A program made the translations under genes and the position numbers. A stretch of 64,000 nt of DNA, from positions 806,001 to 870,000 of the forward strand of contig NZ_FOIJ01000002.1 in assembly GCF_900111745.1 (NCBI RefSeq). The letters run 5' to 3'. The DNA comes from Stigmatella erecta (GTDB taxonomy: Bacteria > Myxococcota > Myxococcia > Myxococcales > Myxococcaceae). Position 1 is the stretch's first letter, and every line of letters begins with the position of its first letter. Shown in pieces: positions 17,819 to 27,437 of the stretch. Below the pieces are notes generated by a model that saw only the letters and a program-made list of their open reading frames with translations, had not been told where the DNA came from and made no database searches.

Positions 17819-17983
17819 GTGTCCCCTCGTTCGCGGTTCCTACAGATGACTGTAGGCACGCACATGCGGAGAGGCTGGCGCTGCAATCCGGGCGAGGCGC
17901 CCAAGGCCAGGCCCGCCCGCCCGTCCGATGAAAGGCAGGCCCAGCGGGAGCTCGAATGGCCGCCTACCCTGCGGCGCGGGGGC

Positions 17984-19372
17984 TCAGGGGTTGGCCTTCG
18001 CCTGCAGGTTCGCCTTGTTCGGGTAATCGGGCGCGGAGCTCAGCAGCTTGGTCCACAGGGCCTTGGCGCCCCGCTCGTCGCCGCGCGCCTGCAGGGTGTC
18101 GCCCAGCTTCTCCACCGCCGCCGCGTCCGAGCTCACGGCGACCCCCCAGATGCGGTCGGCCATGGGCCGGCCCAGGCCCACCATCGCCCAGGCCATGCCT
18201 GCCTTGGCCCGCCCGTTCTCGGGCTGGAAGGGCACCACACGGCGGTAGGCGGCCAGCGCCTCGTCATAGCGGCCCCGCGCCAGGTGCTCCTCGCCCTCCT
18301 CCACCAGCTTGGCCAGGCCCGCCTCCAGCTCCGGCGTGCGCTCGGTGTTCTGGATGGCGTCCACCATCTCCTGCGTGAGGGCGGGCATGCCGCCCGCGCC
18401 CGCTGCCGCCTGGGGCGGCGGCGTGGCCTCCATGGGCCGCTGGGGCGGCAGCGGCTGCGACAGGCGGACGCGCCGGTCCTCCGCGCGGGCCTGCTTCCAC
18501 TTCTGGCGGCCCCCGGCCTTCGCCGTGTCCTCGGCGAACTGGCTCAGCTGCTTGGCCAGGTCCGCGCGGGGCGAGTCCGGGTGCATCGCCACGAAGGCCT
18601 GGAAGCCCTCGTGCGCGGCCTGAAGCGCCTTCACGTCCTCGCCCTTCGTCTCGTACAGCACCGCCGAGCGGGAGAAGAGCGCCTCCTCGTGGGAGGGAAC
18701 GACTTCCAGCACCCGGCCGTACACGGTGAGCGCGCCCTGCGTGTCCCCGGACAGGTAGAGCGCGTTGGCGCGCAGCACCTCCACCTCGATGACCGGCTCC
18801 AGCGCGGCCCTCGCGCAGGCGGCGGCCCCCGCGGCGTCGCCCTTCTTCGCGCGCTCCTCGGCCACCTTGCCCATGTCCTCCACGGGCGCGTTCGCGGCGA
18901 AGCCACACTGGGCCTCCTCCGCGCTGGGCACGGGCTTCTTGCCGAGCTTCTTGCGCTGCTCCAGGTAGAGCGCGCGCGTCTTCACCGCCTTCTCCTCGGC
19001 CTGGAGGAAGTACATCACCGAGTCCGCGGTGCGCCCATTCGAGTAGTAGAGCTTGCCCAGCGACGAGGCGATCTCGAAGGTCTTCTCCCGCGTGCGCAGC
19101 CCCTCGGTCGAGTCGAGCTGCTTGAGCAGTTCCTCGGCCGAAGGCGGCGCCCGCCCCGTCTCCGACATGGGCGGGTGGCCCGCGGGCAGCGGGCCCTTGG
19201 CCGCGGGCGTGTCCCCGCCCCCAGCGAAGGGCGGATGGCCCTGGGGCAGCTCGCCCCCGGGGGCCGCGGGCGAGGCGCTCATCCCCGGAGGGACGGGCGG
19301 GTGGTTGGGCGGCAGGTTGGAGGGCTCCGCGCCCAGCAGGGCCGCGGTGGCGAAGGTCAGGGCAAGCATCAT
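17984..19372 (-). CDS. Exported TPR-type protein with LPxxHPP motifs
   Basis: This 462-residue protein begins with a short hydrophobic signal (MMLALTFATAALLG) and then three copies of an LPxxHPP motif (LPPNHPP, LPQGHPP, LPAGHPP) in about 60 residues. Helical repeats of TPR character follow at about 100-220 (GKLYYSNGRTADSVMYFLQAEE; ANALYLSGDTQGALTVYGRV) and again at about 370-460 (GEEHLARGRYDEALAAYRRV). The ATG at 19372 overlaps the folK stop by 4 bases. It is the last gene of the lysA-dapA-dapB-FAH-folK run. A scaffolding role in the periplasm is inference. Confidence 0.7.
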   Translation of the reverse strand: MMLALTFATAALLGAEPSNLPPNHPPVPPGMSASPAAPGGELPQGHPPFAGGGDTPAAKGPLPAGHPPMSETGRAPPSAEELLKQLDSTEGLRTREKTFEIASSLGKLYYSNGRTADSVMYFLQAEEKAVKTRALYLEQRKKLGKKPVPSAEEAQCGFAANAPVEDMGKVAEERAKKGDAAGAAACARAALEPVIEVEVLRANALYLSGDTQGALTVYGRVLEVVPSHEEALFSRSAVLYETKGEDVKALQAAHEGFQAFVAMHPDSPRADLAKQLSQFAEDTAKAGGRQKWKQARAEDRRVRLSQPLPPQRPMEATPPPQAAAGAGGMPALTQEMVDAIQNTERTPELEAGLAKLVEEGEEHLARGRYDEALAAYRRVVPFQPENGRAKAGMAWAMVGLGRPMADRIWGVAVSSDAAAVEKLGDTLQARGDERGAKALWTKLLSSAPDYPNKANLQAKANP

Positions 19373-19896
19373 GAGTCGTGTTCCAGGAAGCGGGCCTCGG
19401 GCCACTGCGTGGCCGAGCACCGGCGGACATCCTGCGGGGCGAGGCGGATGAGCAGCTCGCTCACCGTCACGCCCAGCACGGGGTGCTTCAACTCGGGGGC
19501 CAGCTCCACCAGGGGCTCGAGGGCGAAGCGGCGCTTGTGCAGCTCCAGGTGGGGCACCTGGAGGTTCGCGTCCGCCACCACCTCGCTCCCCCACAGGAGG
19601 ATGTCGAGATCAATGGGACGGGGGCCCCAGCGCGCCCCGCCGCGGCGGCGGCCGAGATCATGCTCGATGCGCTGGAGAATGGTCAGCAGCCGCTGCGGGG
19701 CCAGCTCGCAGTCCAGCGCCACCACCGCGTTGAGGAAGGGAGGCTGGGAGGGGCCCACCGGCGCGCTCTCGAACAGCGAGGAGTGGCGCATCACGGAGAC
19801 CGCGTCGATGCGCGAGAGCGCTTCCAGCGCCGCCACGAGGCGGCCTTCGCGGTCTCCTTCGTTGGATCCCAGTCCCACATAGACGTTGGTGCTCAC
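19369..19896 (-). CDS. folK: 6-hydroxymethyl-7,8-dihydropterin pyrophosphokinase
   Basis: FolK transfers pyrophosphate from ATP to hydroxymethyldihydropterin in folate synthesis. The 175-residue protein opens with VYVGLGSNEGDREGRL and contains the family signature GGARWGPRPIDLDILLWG, with the substrate-binding aspartates. It overlaps the fumarylacetoacetate-hydrolase-family gene upstream and the TPR gene downstream by 4 bases each. Confidence 0.96.
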   Translation of the reverse strand: MSTNVYVGLGSNEGDREGRLVAALEALSRIDAVSVMRHSSLFESAPVGPSQPPFLNAVVALDCELAPQRLLTILQRIEHDLGRRRGGARWGPRPIDLDILLWGSEVVADANLQVPHLELHKRRFALEPLVELAPELKHPVLGVTVSELLIRLAPQDVRRCSATQWPEARFLEHDS

Positions 19897-20666
19897 GGCT
19901 CCATCTCAACCGGATTGGCCAGGGTTCCGATTCCCTCCAGCTCCACCTCCACGGTGTCGCCGGCCGCCAGCGCCCCCACCCCGGACGGGGTGCCCGTGCT
20001 TACCAGGTCACCAGGCAGGAGCGTCATGATGTGGGAAATGAAGGACACCAGCTGGGCGGGGCTGAAGACCATGTCGGAGGTGCGGCTGTCCTGGCGCACC
20101 TGGCCATTGACGCGGCAGAGGATGCGCAGGTCCGCGGGCGACAGCCCCGTCACGGCCCAGGGCCCCGCGCAGGCGAAGGTGTCGTAGCTCTTGGCGCGGG
20201 TGTGCTGGACTTCCCGGCGCTGGATGTCGCGTGCCGTGACGTCGTTGATGCAGGTGAGCCCCCAGATGGCGCGCGCCGCGGTGGCCTCGTCCGCGTTCTT
20301 CAGCCGCTCGCCGATGACCAGGCCCAGCTCCGCCTCGTAGTGCACCTCCTGGCTGGCCTTGGGCAGGCGGATGGGCGAGCGCGGCCCGTTGAGCGCCGTG
20401 GAGGGCTTGATGAAGAGCAGCGGCTCGGAGGGGACGGGCTTGCCCATCTCCTCGGCGTGCTTGCGGTAGTTCTGCCCGATGCAGACGACCTTCGAGGCCT
20501 CGGAGGGCACCAGCAGCGTGAGCGAGGACAGCGAGCGCCGCAGCCCCGTCTCCTTGCCCCCGGCCCAGGGCGCGGCGGTGAGCACCACCACCTCCTGGCC
20601 CTCGATGCGGCCGTGGTGGGCCCGGCCCTCGTGGAGAAAGCGGCAGTAACGGGTGGCAGTCATCAT
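19893..20666 (-). CDS. Fumarylacetoacetate hydrolase family protein
   Basis: This 257-residue protein has the FAH fold: [17 protein letters not shown], then [13 protein letters not shown], the metal-ligand segment [48 protein letters not shown], and the C-terminal [15 protein letters not shown]. Members cleave or decarboxylate beta-diketo acids such as acylpyruvates or oxaloacetate. The overlap with dapB and folK places it in a biosynthetic operon rather than an aromatic catabolic one, so a clean-up role (for example on oxaloacetate or acylpyruvate) is more likely; that is inference. Confidence 0.9.
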   Translation of the reverse strand: MMTATRYCRFLHEGRAHHGRIEGQEVVVLTAAPWAGGKETGLRRSLSSLTLLVPSEASKVVCIGQNYRKHAEEMGKPVPSEPLLFIKPSTALNGPRSPIRLPKASQEVHYEAELGLVIGERLKNADEATAARAIWGLTCINDVTARDIQRREVQHTRAKSYDTFACAGPWAVTGLSPADLRILCRVNGQVRQDSRTSDMVFSPAQLVSFISHIMTLLPGDLVSTGTPSGVGALAAGDTVEVELEGIGTLANPVEMEP

Positions 20667-21475
20667 GTCCTCTGGAGGCCAAGCACGTTGGCCATGTCAT
20701 AGAGCCCCGGGCGCTGGCGCGCCACCCACTCCGCCGCCCGCAGCGCCCCCTTGCCGAACTGGTCCCGGCTGGTGGCCCGGTGGGTCAACTCGATGCGCTC
20801 GCCCTCTCCGAAGAAGAAGACGGTGTGCTCGCCCACCACGTCGCCGCCCCGGAGCGTCTGCACGCCGATCTCCCGCTCCGAGCGCGGGCCAATCCACCCC
20901 CGGCGCGCGAAGGTCAAATCCTCGCTCTCGCGCCCCAGCGTGGAGGCCAGCACCTCCGCCAGCCGCAGCGCGGTGCCCGAGGGCGAGTCCTTCTTCATGC
21001 GGTGGTGCGCCTCCAGCACCTCCACGTCGAAGCCCTGGCCGAGCACCCGGGCCAGCTCCGCCGCCATCTGGATGACGACGTTGACGCCCACCGAGGTGTT
21101 GGGCGCCAGCACCACGGGGATGGCGCGGGCGCTCTCGACGATGCGGTGGCGCGTCTCGGCGTTGAACCCCGTGGAGCCGATCACCATGGCCACGCCCTTG
21201 GCGGCGCACTGCCGGGCGTGGGCCACGCTCGCCTCCGCGCTGGTGAAGTCGATGACCACCTGGGCGCCCGCATCCAGCGCGCGGTCCAGGTCGTCCACCA
21301 CCGCCAGCCCGAGCGGCTCGCCCATGCGGGCCGCCAGCGCCGCATCGAGCCCCACCACCGGGCTGCCCTGCCGCGCCGTGGCGCCCACGATGGAGAACTC
21401 CCGCGAGCTCCGCGCGAGCCGCAGCAGCGTACTGCCCATGCGGCCGGTGACTCCGGTGATGACTGTGCGCAGCAT
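20663..21475 (-). CDS. dapB: 4-Hydroxy-tetrahydrodipicolinate reductase
   Basis: DapB reduces hydroxy-tetrahydrodipicolinate with NAD(P)H on the way to diaminopimelate and lysine. The 270-residue protein has the N-terminal Rossmann motif [55 protein letters not shown] and the catalytic-site [20 protein letters not shown]. It lies 48 bases after dapA and overlaps the next gene by 4 bases. Confidence 0.97.
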   Translation of the reverse strand: MLRTVITGVTGRMGSTLLRLARSSREFSIVGATARQGSPVVGLDAALAARMGEPLGLAVVDDLDRALDAGAQVVIDFTSAEASVAHARQCAAKGVAMVIGSTGFNAETRHRIVESARAIPVVLAPNTSVGVNVVIQMAAELARVLGQGFDVEVLEAHHRMKKDSPSGTALRLAEVLASTLGRESEDLTFARRGWIGPRSEREIGVQTLRGGDVVGEHTVFFFGEGERIELTHRATSRDQFGKGALRAAEWVARQRPGLYDMANVLGLQRT

Positions 21476-21523
21476 GCGTCCTACCTTCGTTTCCAGCGCC
21501 CCCCCGGGCCGGGTGGGGGTGTG

Positions 21524-22405
21524 TTACCGCAGGTTCAACCGGCCCAGCTCCTCGCGCAACCGGGAAGCATGAGGCTCGGACAACGGGGTCAGGGGCAGGC
21601 GGATCTCCGGGCCGAAGACGCCCATCAGGTGCAGCGCCCACTTCACCGGGATGGGGTTGGACTCGGCGAAGAGCAGCTTGTGCAGGGGGTTCATCTTCAC
21701 CTGGAGCGCCCGGGCCTCCGCCAGGTTCCCCGCGCGCGCCGCCGCCACCAGGTCCGCCATCATCCGGGGGGCCACGTTGGAGGACACGGAGATGACGCCC
21801 TTGCCGCCACAGGCGATGAAGGGCAGCACCGTGAAGTCATCGCCCGACAGGAGCGAGAGGCGCTCGCCGCACGCCTCCACCAGGTCCACCGCGCGCGGCA
21901 GGCTGCCCGTGGCCTCCTTGAGGGCCACCACCTCGGGGAGCTCCGCCAGCTTCGCCACGGCCTCCGGCAGCATGTCCACGCCGGTGCGCCCCGGCACGTT
22001 GTAGGCGATGAGCGGGAAGCCCGGGTGCGCGCGGGCGATGGCGCGGAAGTGCTCCACCAGGCCCGCCTGCGTCGGCTTGTTGTAGTAGGGCGTGACGATG
22101 AGCGCCGCGTCGGCCCCCGCCTCGCGCACGTGCTTCACCGACTCCACCGTCTCCTGGGTGCTGTAGGAGCCCGCGCCGCCCACCACCACCATCCGCCCGC
22201 GCGCGGCCTCCACCGCCACCCGCACCGCGCGCCAGCGCTCCGCGGGGGCCATCGTCGCGGCCTCGCCCGTGGTGCCCATGGGCACGATGCCGCTCGTGCC
22301 CCCCGCGGCCTGGCGCTCGATGAGCGCCCGGTAGGCATCCTCATCGAGCCGGCCCTCCCGGAAGGGGGTGGCCAGCGCAGTCATGGAGCCTTCGAAAGTC
22401 TTCAT
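21524..22405 (-). CDS. dapA: 4-Hydroxy-tetrahydrodipicolinate synthase
   Basis: DapA condenses pyruvate with aspartate semialdehyde. The 293-residue length is standard. Motifs include GTTGEAATMAPAER, YYNKPTQAGLVEHFRAIA, the segment YNVPGRTGVDM with the conserved Tyr, and VALKEATGS with the Schiff-base lysine. It follows lysA by 17 bases on the same strand. Confidence 0.97.
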   Translation of the reverse strand: MKTFEGSMTALATPFREGRLDEDAYRALIERQAAGGTSGIVPMGTTGEAATMAPAERWRAVRVAVEAARGRMVVVGGAGSYSTQETVESVKHVREAGADAALIVTPYYNKPTQAGLVEHFRAIARAHPGFPLIAYNVPGRTGVDMLPEAVAKLAELPEVVALKEATGSLPRAVDLVEACGERLSLLSGDDFTVLPFIACGGKGVISVSSNVAPRMMADLVAAARAGNLAEARALQVKMNPLHKLLFAESNPIPVKWALHLMGVFGPEIRLPLTPLSEPHASRLREELGRLNLR

Positions 22406-22422
22406 GTCCGCCGCTTATACGT

Positions 22423-23664
22423 TCAGGCCCGCTCGCCGCGCCAGAGATCCTCATCCCGCTCGCGCTCGCGCACCACCCGCCAGGCCGTCCCGTCCACCAG
22501 CACCTCGGCCGGCCGGGGCCGCGAGTTGTAGGTAGACGCCATGCTCATGCCATACGCGCCCGCGCTCATCACCGCGTAGAGGTCGCCCTGCTTGGGCAGC
22601 ACCAGCGCCCGCCCCGGGGCCAGCACGTCGGTGGACTCGCACACCGGGCCCACCACATCCACCTCCACGGCCTTGCCCCGCGCTTTCACCACGGGTTGCA
22701 GGACGTGGTGCGCCTCGTAAAGCGCCGGGCGGAGCAGATCATTCATCCCTGCGTCCACCACCACGAAGGTCTTCGCGGGGGTCTGCTTGCGGTACAGCAC
22801 CCGGGTGAGCAGCACCCCGGCATTGCCCACCAGCGACCGGCCCGGCTCCAGGAGCAGGCGGGCGCCGGTGCCCTTCACCGCCTCCAGCACGGTGCGGGCG
22901 TACTCCTGGGGCGAGGGGGGCGTCTCCTGCGTGTAGGTGATGCCCAGGCCGCCGCCGATGTCCAGGTACTCCAGGGCATGGCCCTGGGCCTGGAGCTGCG
23001 CGTAGAGCCCGGCCACCTTGGACAGCGCCGCCTTCATGGGCGCCGTGCGGGTGAGCTGCGAGCCGATGTGGCAGTCCACGCCGAGCGCGCGCACGCCCTT
23101 CAGCTTCCGGGCGCGGGCGTAGAGCGCCACCGCCTCCTCGAAGGGCACGCCGAACTTGGAGGTCTTCAGCCCCGTGGAGATGTGGCGGTGGGTGCGCGCG
23201 TCCACGTCCGGGTTGACGCGCAGGGCGAAGGGGGCGCGGCGCCCGGCCTCCCGCCCCACCGCATCGAGCAGCTCCAGCTCCTCGGCGCTCTCCACGTTGA
23301 ACAGGAGGATGCCGGCCGCGAGCGCCCGGGCCATCTCCTCCCGCGTCTTGCCCACCCCGGCGAACACCGTCTTGGCCATGTCCCCGCGGGCCTGCCGCAC
23401 CCGGGCCAGCTCCCCGCCGGAGACGATGTCGAAGCCGCTGCCCAGCCCCGCGAACAGCCCCAGCACGGCCAGGGTGCTGTTGGCCTTCACCGAGTAACAG
23501 ATGAGGTGGGGGTACTCCCCGAAGGCCTCATCCAGCACCTGGAAGTGCTCCGTGAGGGCCGCCTGGGAGTACACGTAGGCCGGGGTGCCCACCGCCTCGG
23601 CGATGGCCCTCAGCGGGACGGACTCCGCATGGAGGCCGCCCTTCCGGTAAGCAAAGGCGCTCAC
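22423..23664 (-). CDS. lysA: Diaminopimelate decarboxylase
   Basis: LysA is the PLP enzyme for the last step to lysine. The 413-residue protein has the PLP-lysine segment ICYSVKANSTLAVL, DCHIGSQL, LDIGGGLGITY, the phosphate-binding LLLEPGRSLVGNAG, and the second-half motif GPVCESTDVLA containing the active-site Cys. Its ATG overlaps the stop of the LptM-like lipoprotein gene by 4 bases, so translation is probably coupled. Confidence 0.97.
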   Translation of the reverse strand: MSAFAYRKGGLHAESVPLRAIAEAVGTPAYVYSQAALTEHFQVLDEAFGEYPHLICYSVKANSTLAVLGLFAGLGSGFDIVSGGELARVRQARGDMAKTVFAGVGKTREEMARALAAGILLFNVESAEELELLDAVGREAGRRAPFALRVNPDVDARTHRHISTGLKTSKFGVPFEEAVALYARARKLKGVRALGVDCHIGSQLTRTAPMKAALSKVAGLYAQLQAQGHALEYLDIGGGLGITYTQETPPSPQEYARTVLEAVKGTGARLLLEPGRSLVGNAGVLLTRVLYRKQTPAKTFVVVDAGMNDLLRPALYEAHHVLQPVVKARGKAVEVDVVGPVCESTDVLAPGRALVLPKQGDLYAVMSAGAYGMSMASTYNSRPRPAEVLVDGTAWRVVRERERDEDLWRGERA

Positions 23665-23867
23665 GGGCCCGCATCCGGCGGCAGGCCCACCCCGGAGGGC
23701 TCCAGGGGGCCCCGGGGCCCGCTCTCCGGCGGCTGCGTCTCCGTCGAGGCGGGCGGGGGCGGCTCGGGGGGCCGCGGCGAGCCCTTGATGCCACAGGCCA
23801 CGCCACCGGCCACGAGGAGCAGGGCCGCAGCGGTGAGGAGGGCCCGGCGGGGCTGGGTCAGGTGCAT
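23661..23867 (-). CDS. Small LptM-like lipoprotein
   Basis: This 68-residue protein has a lipoprotein signal (ALLTAAALLLVAGGVAC) and a mature part starting CGIKGSPRPP, which resembles the CGxKGPL start of LptM/YifL-type lipoproteins; the rest is Pro/Ser-rich. In E. coli the lptM gene lies next to dapF, and here the gene overlaps lysA, so the envelope/DAP neighbourhood is similar. LptM assists disulfide maturation of LptD; whether this one does so is inference. The start at 23867 gives a clean signal peptide. Confidence 0.65.
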   Translation of the reverse strand: MHLTQPRRALLTAAALLLVAGGVACGIKGSPRPPEPPPPASTETQPPESGPRGPLEPSGVGLPPDAGP

Positions 23868-23877
23868 GGCGGAGTTC

Positions 23878-25734
23878 CTAGAAGCGGATGCCCAGCGTGC
23901 CACGCACCGCCTGCGCGGTCTCGAAGTCCAGGGGGATGCCCGCATCCTGCAGGCCGCTCATGGGGAAGAGGATGCCCCAGTCGATGCCCGCGATGAAGCC
24001 GTCCTCCGTCTCGAAGCGCGCCCCCACGTCCACCTCCACGCCCAGGCTCTTGCTGGTCCGCGACGGCGTGGACTCCGCGTAGAGCGCCTGCGAGTAGATG
24101 ACGGAGCCGTACACCTCGAAGCCGTCGGCGATGGAGTACTTCAGCGACGGCTTGAAGTAGACCGCGTCGGTGAGGCCGCCGATGAGCTCGCGCCACAGGA
24201 TGAGGTCCACGCGGTAGGCGCGGTTGAAGCGGAAGTTGCGGATGGCATCGTCGCTGCAGCCGCCCACGGCGCAGGTGTACTGCGGCCCGTCGAGCTGCTC
24301 GTTGTCCTCGTTGGTGGTGCGGCGGCGCGGGTAGTTGCCGAAGCCCGCGGCCTTGTCACCCGAGGCGACGCCGAGCTCCAGGCCCAGCTTCAGCTTGGAG
24401 TTGAGCAGCCGGTACTCGCCCTGGACCACGCCACCGAACTGGAGGATGCGCAGGTCCTGGTTCTGCGCCGGGTCCACCGAGCCCTCCAGCGTCAGCGCGC
24501 GGTTGCCGATGCTGCCGTACATGAGGGCCAGCTCCACCTCGAGCCGCCACAGGCGCTCCTCGTAGCGCAGCCACAGGTCCGGCACGTACAGCTTGGCGTC
24601 GCGGGGGATGAAGCCCGCGGTGGTGGGGGTGTTGCCCTGGAAGTTGCCGCCCTCGTAGCCCGTGGCCTCCCAGCGCTGCGAGCGGTAGGTGAAGTGCAGG
24701 CCGTAGTTGAGCACGCCCTGGTTGTTCTCCAGCTTGGCGCGCACCTGCTGCTCGGTGTCCCGCCGGGCGATGGCCAGCACGTAGCTGTGGCTGTCGTCCG
24801 CGTTGGTCAGGTCCACCGGCTCGCGCTCGGCGTTGCGCACCTCGCTGGAGACGCCCTCCGAGTTGAAGTCGACCATCGGCGTCACGTAGAAGCCGGCGAA
24901 CGGCTCGGTGACGAACTGGATGCGGTCCACGTTGTCGCCGAAGTCGCAGTCCACGCAGTTGCCGTCGTTGCGCAGCATGCCCAGGCCCCAGTGGCTGCCC
25001 ATGCGGCCAAAGCGCAGCATGCCCACCGGCGTGGACACCTCGCCGTAGGCGCGCTTGATGGAGAGGGAGTCCTTGAAGGCGTTGATGGCCGAGGCGGGCG
25101 GCTGCTGGCTCTCGGAGAAAATCGTGTAGATGTCCCGGTCGCTGCCCGTGAAGGAGCTGTCCGGCGTGGAGCCCAGGAGGATGTTGTCCAGCGCGTCCAC
25201 CTGGAGCTTGATGCGCACCTCCTCGGAGACGTTGAAGGTGGGCTCCAGCCGCACCCGCATGTTGGTGCCCGCCTGGGTGTTCTCCGCGGGCGAGCGCGGC
25301 GAGGTGAAGGGGAACAGGCGGCGGCCCGGGGCCTGGCCCAGGTCGAACTTGTAGAAGAGGTTCGGCCGCAGGCGCAGGTACCCGTCCAGGGTAAAGATTT
25401 CGAGCTTGCGCCGCTCCTCGGCGAACTCCGACTGCCAGTTGGACTCGGAGGCGTTGGCCAGCGACTGGGTGGCGATCTGCGCGCGGATCTCCTCACGCAT
25501 CTCGGCCTTGGCCGCCTCCAACCGGCGGGCCAGCTCGGCCTCGGCCTCGGGAGACAGCGGCGAGGCGGCGGCGGCTTCGGCGGCGGGGGCGGGCGGAACG
25601 GACGCGGGGGCAGCCGTCGCCGGAGACGCGGACGGGGGGGCTGCGGGCGTCCCGCTCTCGGGCACCGGCTGGGACGTCTGGGCGGTGGCCGTGGCGGAGG
25701 CGACGAGCAGCGCCGCCAGCAGGACGTTGGACAT
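23878..25734 (-). CDS. TIGR04551-type outer-membrane beta-barrel protein
   Basis: This 618-residue exported protein has a signal peptide ending TATAQ, an Ala/Pro-rich linker, a helical segment (LARRLEAAKAEMREEIRAQIA) and then a long beta-strand pattern with many alternating aromatic residues (LDGYLRLRPNLFYKFDLGQ, YGLHFTYRSQRWEATGYEGG) ending in GTLGIRF with C-terminal Phe, as in outer-membrane barrels. The overall layout matches the myxobacterial TIGR04551 family as I remember it. It precedes the LptM-like gene by 10 bases. Transport function is unknown. Confidence 0.65.
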   Translation of the reverse strand: MSNVLLAALLVASATATAQTSQPVPESGTPAAPPSASPATAAPASVPPAPAAEAAAASPLSPEAEAELARRLEAAKAEMREEIRAQIATQSLANASESNWQSEFAEERRKLEIFTLDGYLRLRPNLFYKFDLGQAPGRRLFPFTSPRSPAENTQAGTNMRVRLEPTFNVSEEVRIKLQVDALDNILLGSTPDSSFTGSDRDIYTIFSESQQPPASAINAFKDSLSIKRAYGEVSTPVGMLRFGRMGSHWGLGMLRNDGNCVDCDFGDNVDRIQFVTEPFAGFYVTPMVDFNSEGVSSEVRNAEREPVDLTNADDSHSYVLAIARRDTEQQVRAKLENNQGVLNYGLHFTYRSQRWEATGYEGGNFQGNTPTTAGFIPRDAKLYVPDLWLRYEERLWRLEVELALMYGSIGNRALTLEGSVDPAQNQDLRILQFGGVVQGEYRLLNSKLKLGLELGVASGDKAAGFGNYPRRRTTNEDNEQLDGPQYTCAVGGCSDDAIRNFRFNRAYRVDLILWRELIGGLTDAVYFKPSLKYSIADGFEVYGSVIYSQALYAESTPSRTSKSLGVEVDVGARFETEDGFIAGIDWGILFPMSGLQDAGIPLDFETAQAVRGTLGIRF

Positions 25735-25841
25735 GGGCACGTATCTCCAAATGCTCTCGGGGCAGTCGATTCGAGAGGGCGGGCGAGTTAAGCCACGGGG
25801 GGGAGGGGTGTCAACGCCAACCACACGCCCCTCCCCAGCCG

Positions 25842-26687
25842 TCAACGCCCCGGCGTCCGCTTCGGCCCCGGGCGTTGCGCCCCCAACGGCTGGCACTGGG
25901 GACAGACGTGCGTGGTGCGGCCCGCCTGGGTGAAGGACTCCACCGGGGCCTTGCACTTCGAGCAGGGCTCCCCCGCGCGGCCATACACCCGGAAGAGGTT
26001 CACCGCCCCCCGGTCCTCCAGGTAAACCGGTTCTTCCCCCTCCTGCTCCTTCAGGCCGAAGGCGATGGTGGCGTGGATGGCCCGCGCCAGGCGCTTCCAC
26101 TCCTCCGGGGTGAGGCTGCCGGGCACGCGCGCCGGGTGCAGGCCCGCCCGGAAGAGCGCCTCGGCCGCGTGGATGTTGCCCAGGCCCGCCAGGCGCCCCT
26201 GGTCCATCAGCGCCACCTTCAGGGCCTGCTTCGAGGGCCCCACCGCCTCGGCTAGCTGCGGCCCCGTCAGGCCGTCCACTAGCGGATCCCTCCCCAGGGA
26301 CTGCACGGCGGCAAGCGCCCGGAGCTGCGCGGCCGGGACAGGCTCCATCCGCCCGAAAAGACGGGGGTCCGCGAAGTGGAGGACGGCGCCATCCTCCAGG
26401 TGAAAGCGGGCCCGGCTGTGGGGCTGGACCTGCTCCTGCGTGCGCCGGACGAACTTTCCGGTCATCCCCAGGTGGGCCAGCAGGCCGCGGCCCGCCTCGA
26501 AGGTGAAGAGCAGGTATTTTCCCCGGCGCTCCAGGGACTCCACCCGCCCCTTCAACCGGGCAAAGGCCGCCCGCTCCGCCCCCCGGAAAATCCGGGTGTC
26601 GTCCGCCTCGGCCTTCACCACGCGGTGCGCGTCGAGCCAACGTACCAGGTTCCGCCGGGCAATCTCTACCTCTGGGAGCTCAGGCAT
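25842..26687 (-). CDS. mutM: Formamidopyrimidine-DNA glycosylase
   Basis: This base-excision enzyme removes oxidised purines such as 8-oxoguanine. The protein starts MPELPEVEIARRNL, with the Pro2/Glu3 catalytic pair after Met removal, which fixes the ATG at 26687. Other signatures are LLFTFEAGRGLLAHLGMTGKF, GLGNIHAAEALFRAGLHPAR and a C-terminal zinc finger CSKCKAPVE...CPQC. Its 281 residues include a short tail after the zinc finger. Divergent from the superoxide dismutase gene, which gives an oxidative-stress flavour to the locus. Confidence 0.96.
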   Translation of the reverse strand: MPELPEVEIARRNLVRWLDAHRVVKAEADDTRIFRGAERAAFARLKGRVESLERRGKYLLFTFEAGRGLLAHLGMTGKFVRRTQEQVQPHSRARFHLEDGAVLHFADPRLFGRMEPVPAAQLRALAAVQSLGRDPLVDGLTGPQLAEAVGPSKQALKVALMDQGRLAGLGNIHAAEALFRAGLHPARVPGSLTPEEWKRLARAIHATIAFGLKEQEGEEPVYLEDRGAVNLFRVYGRAGEPCSKCKAPVESFTQAGRTTHVCPQCQPLGAQRPGPKRTPGR

Positions 26688-26837
26688 GGGCCCCGGCCCA
26701 TAACACCGTGCGATGGGAGCCTGCACGGCTTACTTGTTGAAGCGCATACACCCGCGTGAAGTTCCACGGGCCAAACGCCCGCGCTTCTTCTATGTGGGGG
26801 GCGCCGTTTCAATCCTTTCACTCCATCTGGAGGCAGT

Positions 26838-27437
26838 ATGGCCGAGAAGAAGTACACGCCGCTGAAGTTCCCCGAGCTCAAGGGCCTCAAGGGCATCAGC
26901 GATGCGGTCCTCGAGACGCACTTCAAGCTCTACGAGGGCTATGTCAACCGCGCCAACAAGCTCACCGAGAGCCTGTCGGGCCTGGCCGCCAAGGGCGAGG
27001 CGGCCGGCACCAACCCCGTCTACGCGGAGCTGACGCGCCGGCTGGGCTTCGAGTACAACGGCATGGTCCTGCACGAGTACTACTTCGGCAACATGAAGCC
27101 GGGGGGCACCCCGCCGGGCGAGCGGTTCAAGAAGGCGGCCGAGGCGAGCTTCGGCTCGTTCGAGAACTGGCTGACGGACTTCAAGGCCGTGGCCACCATG
27201 CCGGGCATCGGCTGGGCCGTCACCTTCCAGGATCCGCGCAACGGGTGGCTGTCCAACCACTGGATCACCCTGCACGAGACCAACAACATCGCCGGCTTCA
27301 CGCCCATCCTCGTCCTGGACGCGTGGGAGCACGCCTTCGTGCCGGACTACAAGGCCAACGAGCGCGCCAAGTACGTGGATGCCTACTTCTCCAACGTGGA
27401 CTACGAGGCCGCCGAGGCCCGCCTCAACGTGAAGTAA
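26838..27437 (+). CDS. sod: Fe/Mn superoxide dismutase
   Basis: This 199-residue enzyme dismutates superoxide. Metal ligands fall in the expected places: ETHFKLYEGYVNRANKL, MVLHEYYFGNM, and DAWEHAF near the C-terminus. The usual helical-hairpin histidine regions are present. The sequence is unusual for classical SodA/SodB (for example LHEYYFGNMKPGG), and belongs to a branch seen in delta-proteobacteria and cyanobacteria. There is no signal peptide. A good GGAGG site precedes the ATG. Confidence 0.93.
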   Translation: MAEKKYTPLKFPELKGLKGISDAVLETHFKLYEGYVNRANKLTESLSGLAAKGEAAGTNPVYAELTRRLGFEYNGMVLHEYYFGNMKPGGTPPGERFKKAAEASFGSFENWLTDFKAVATMPGIGWAVTFQDPRNGWLSNHWITLHETNNIAGFTPILVLDAWEHAFVPDYKANERAKYVDAYFSNVDYEAAEARLNVK

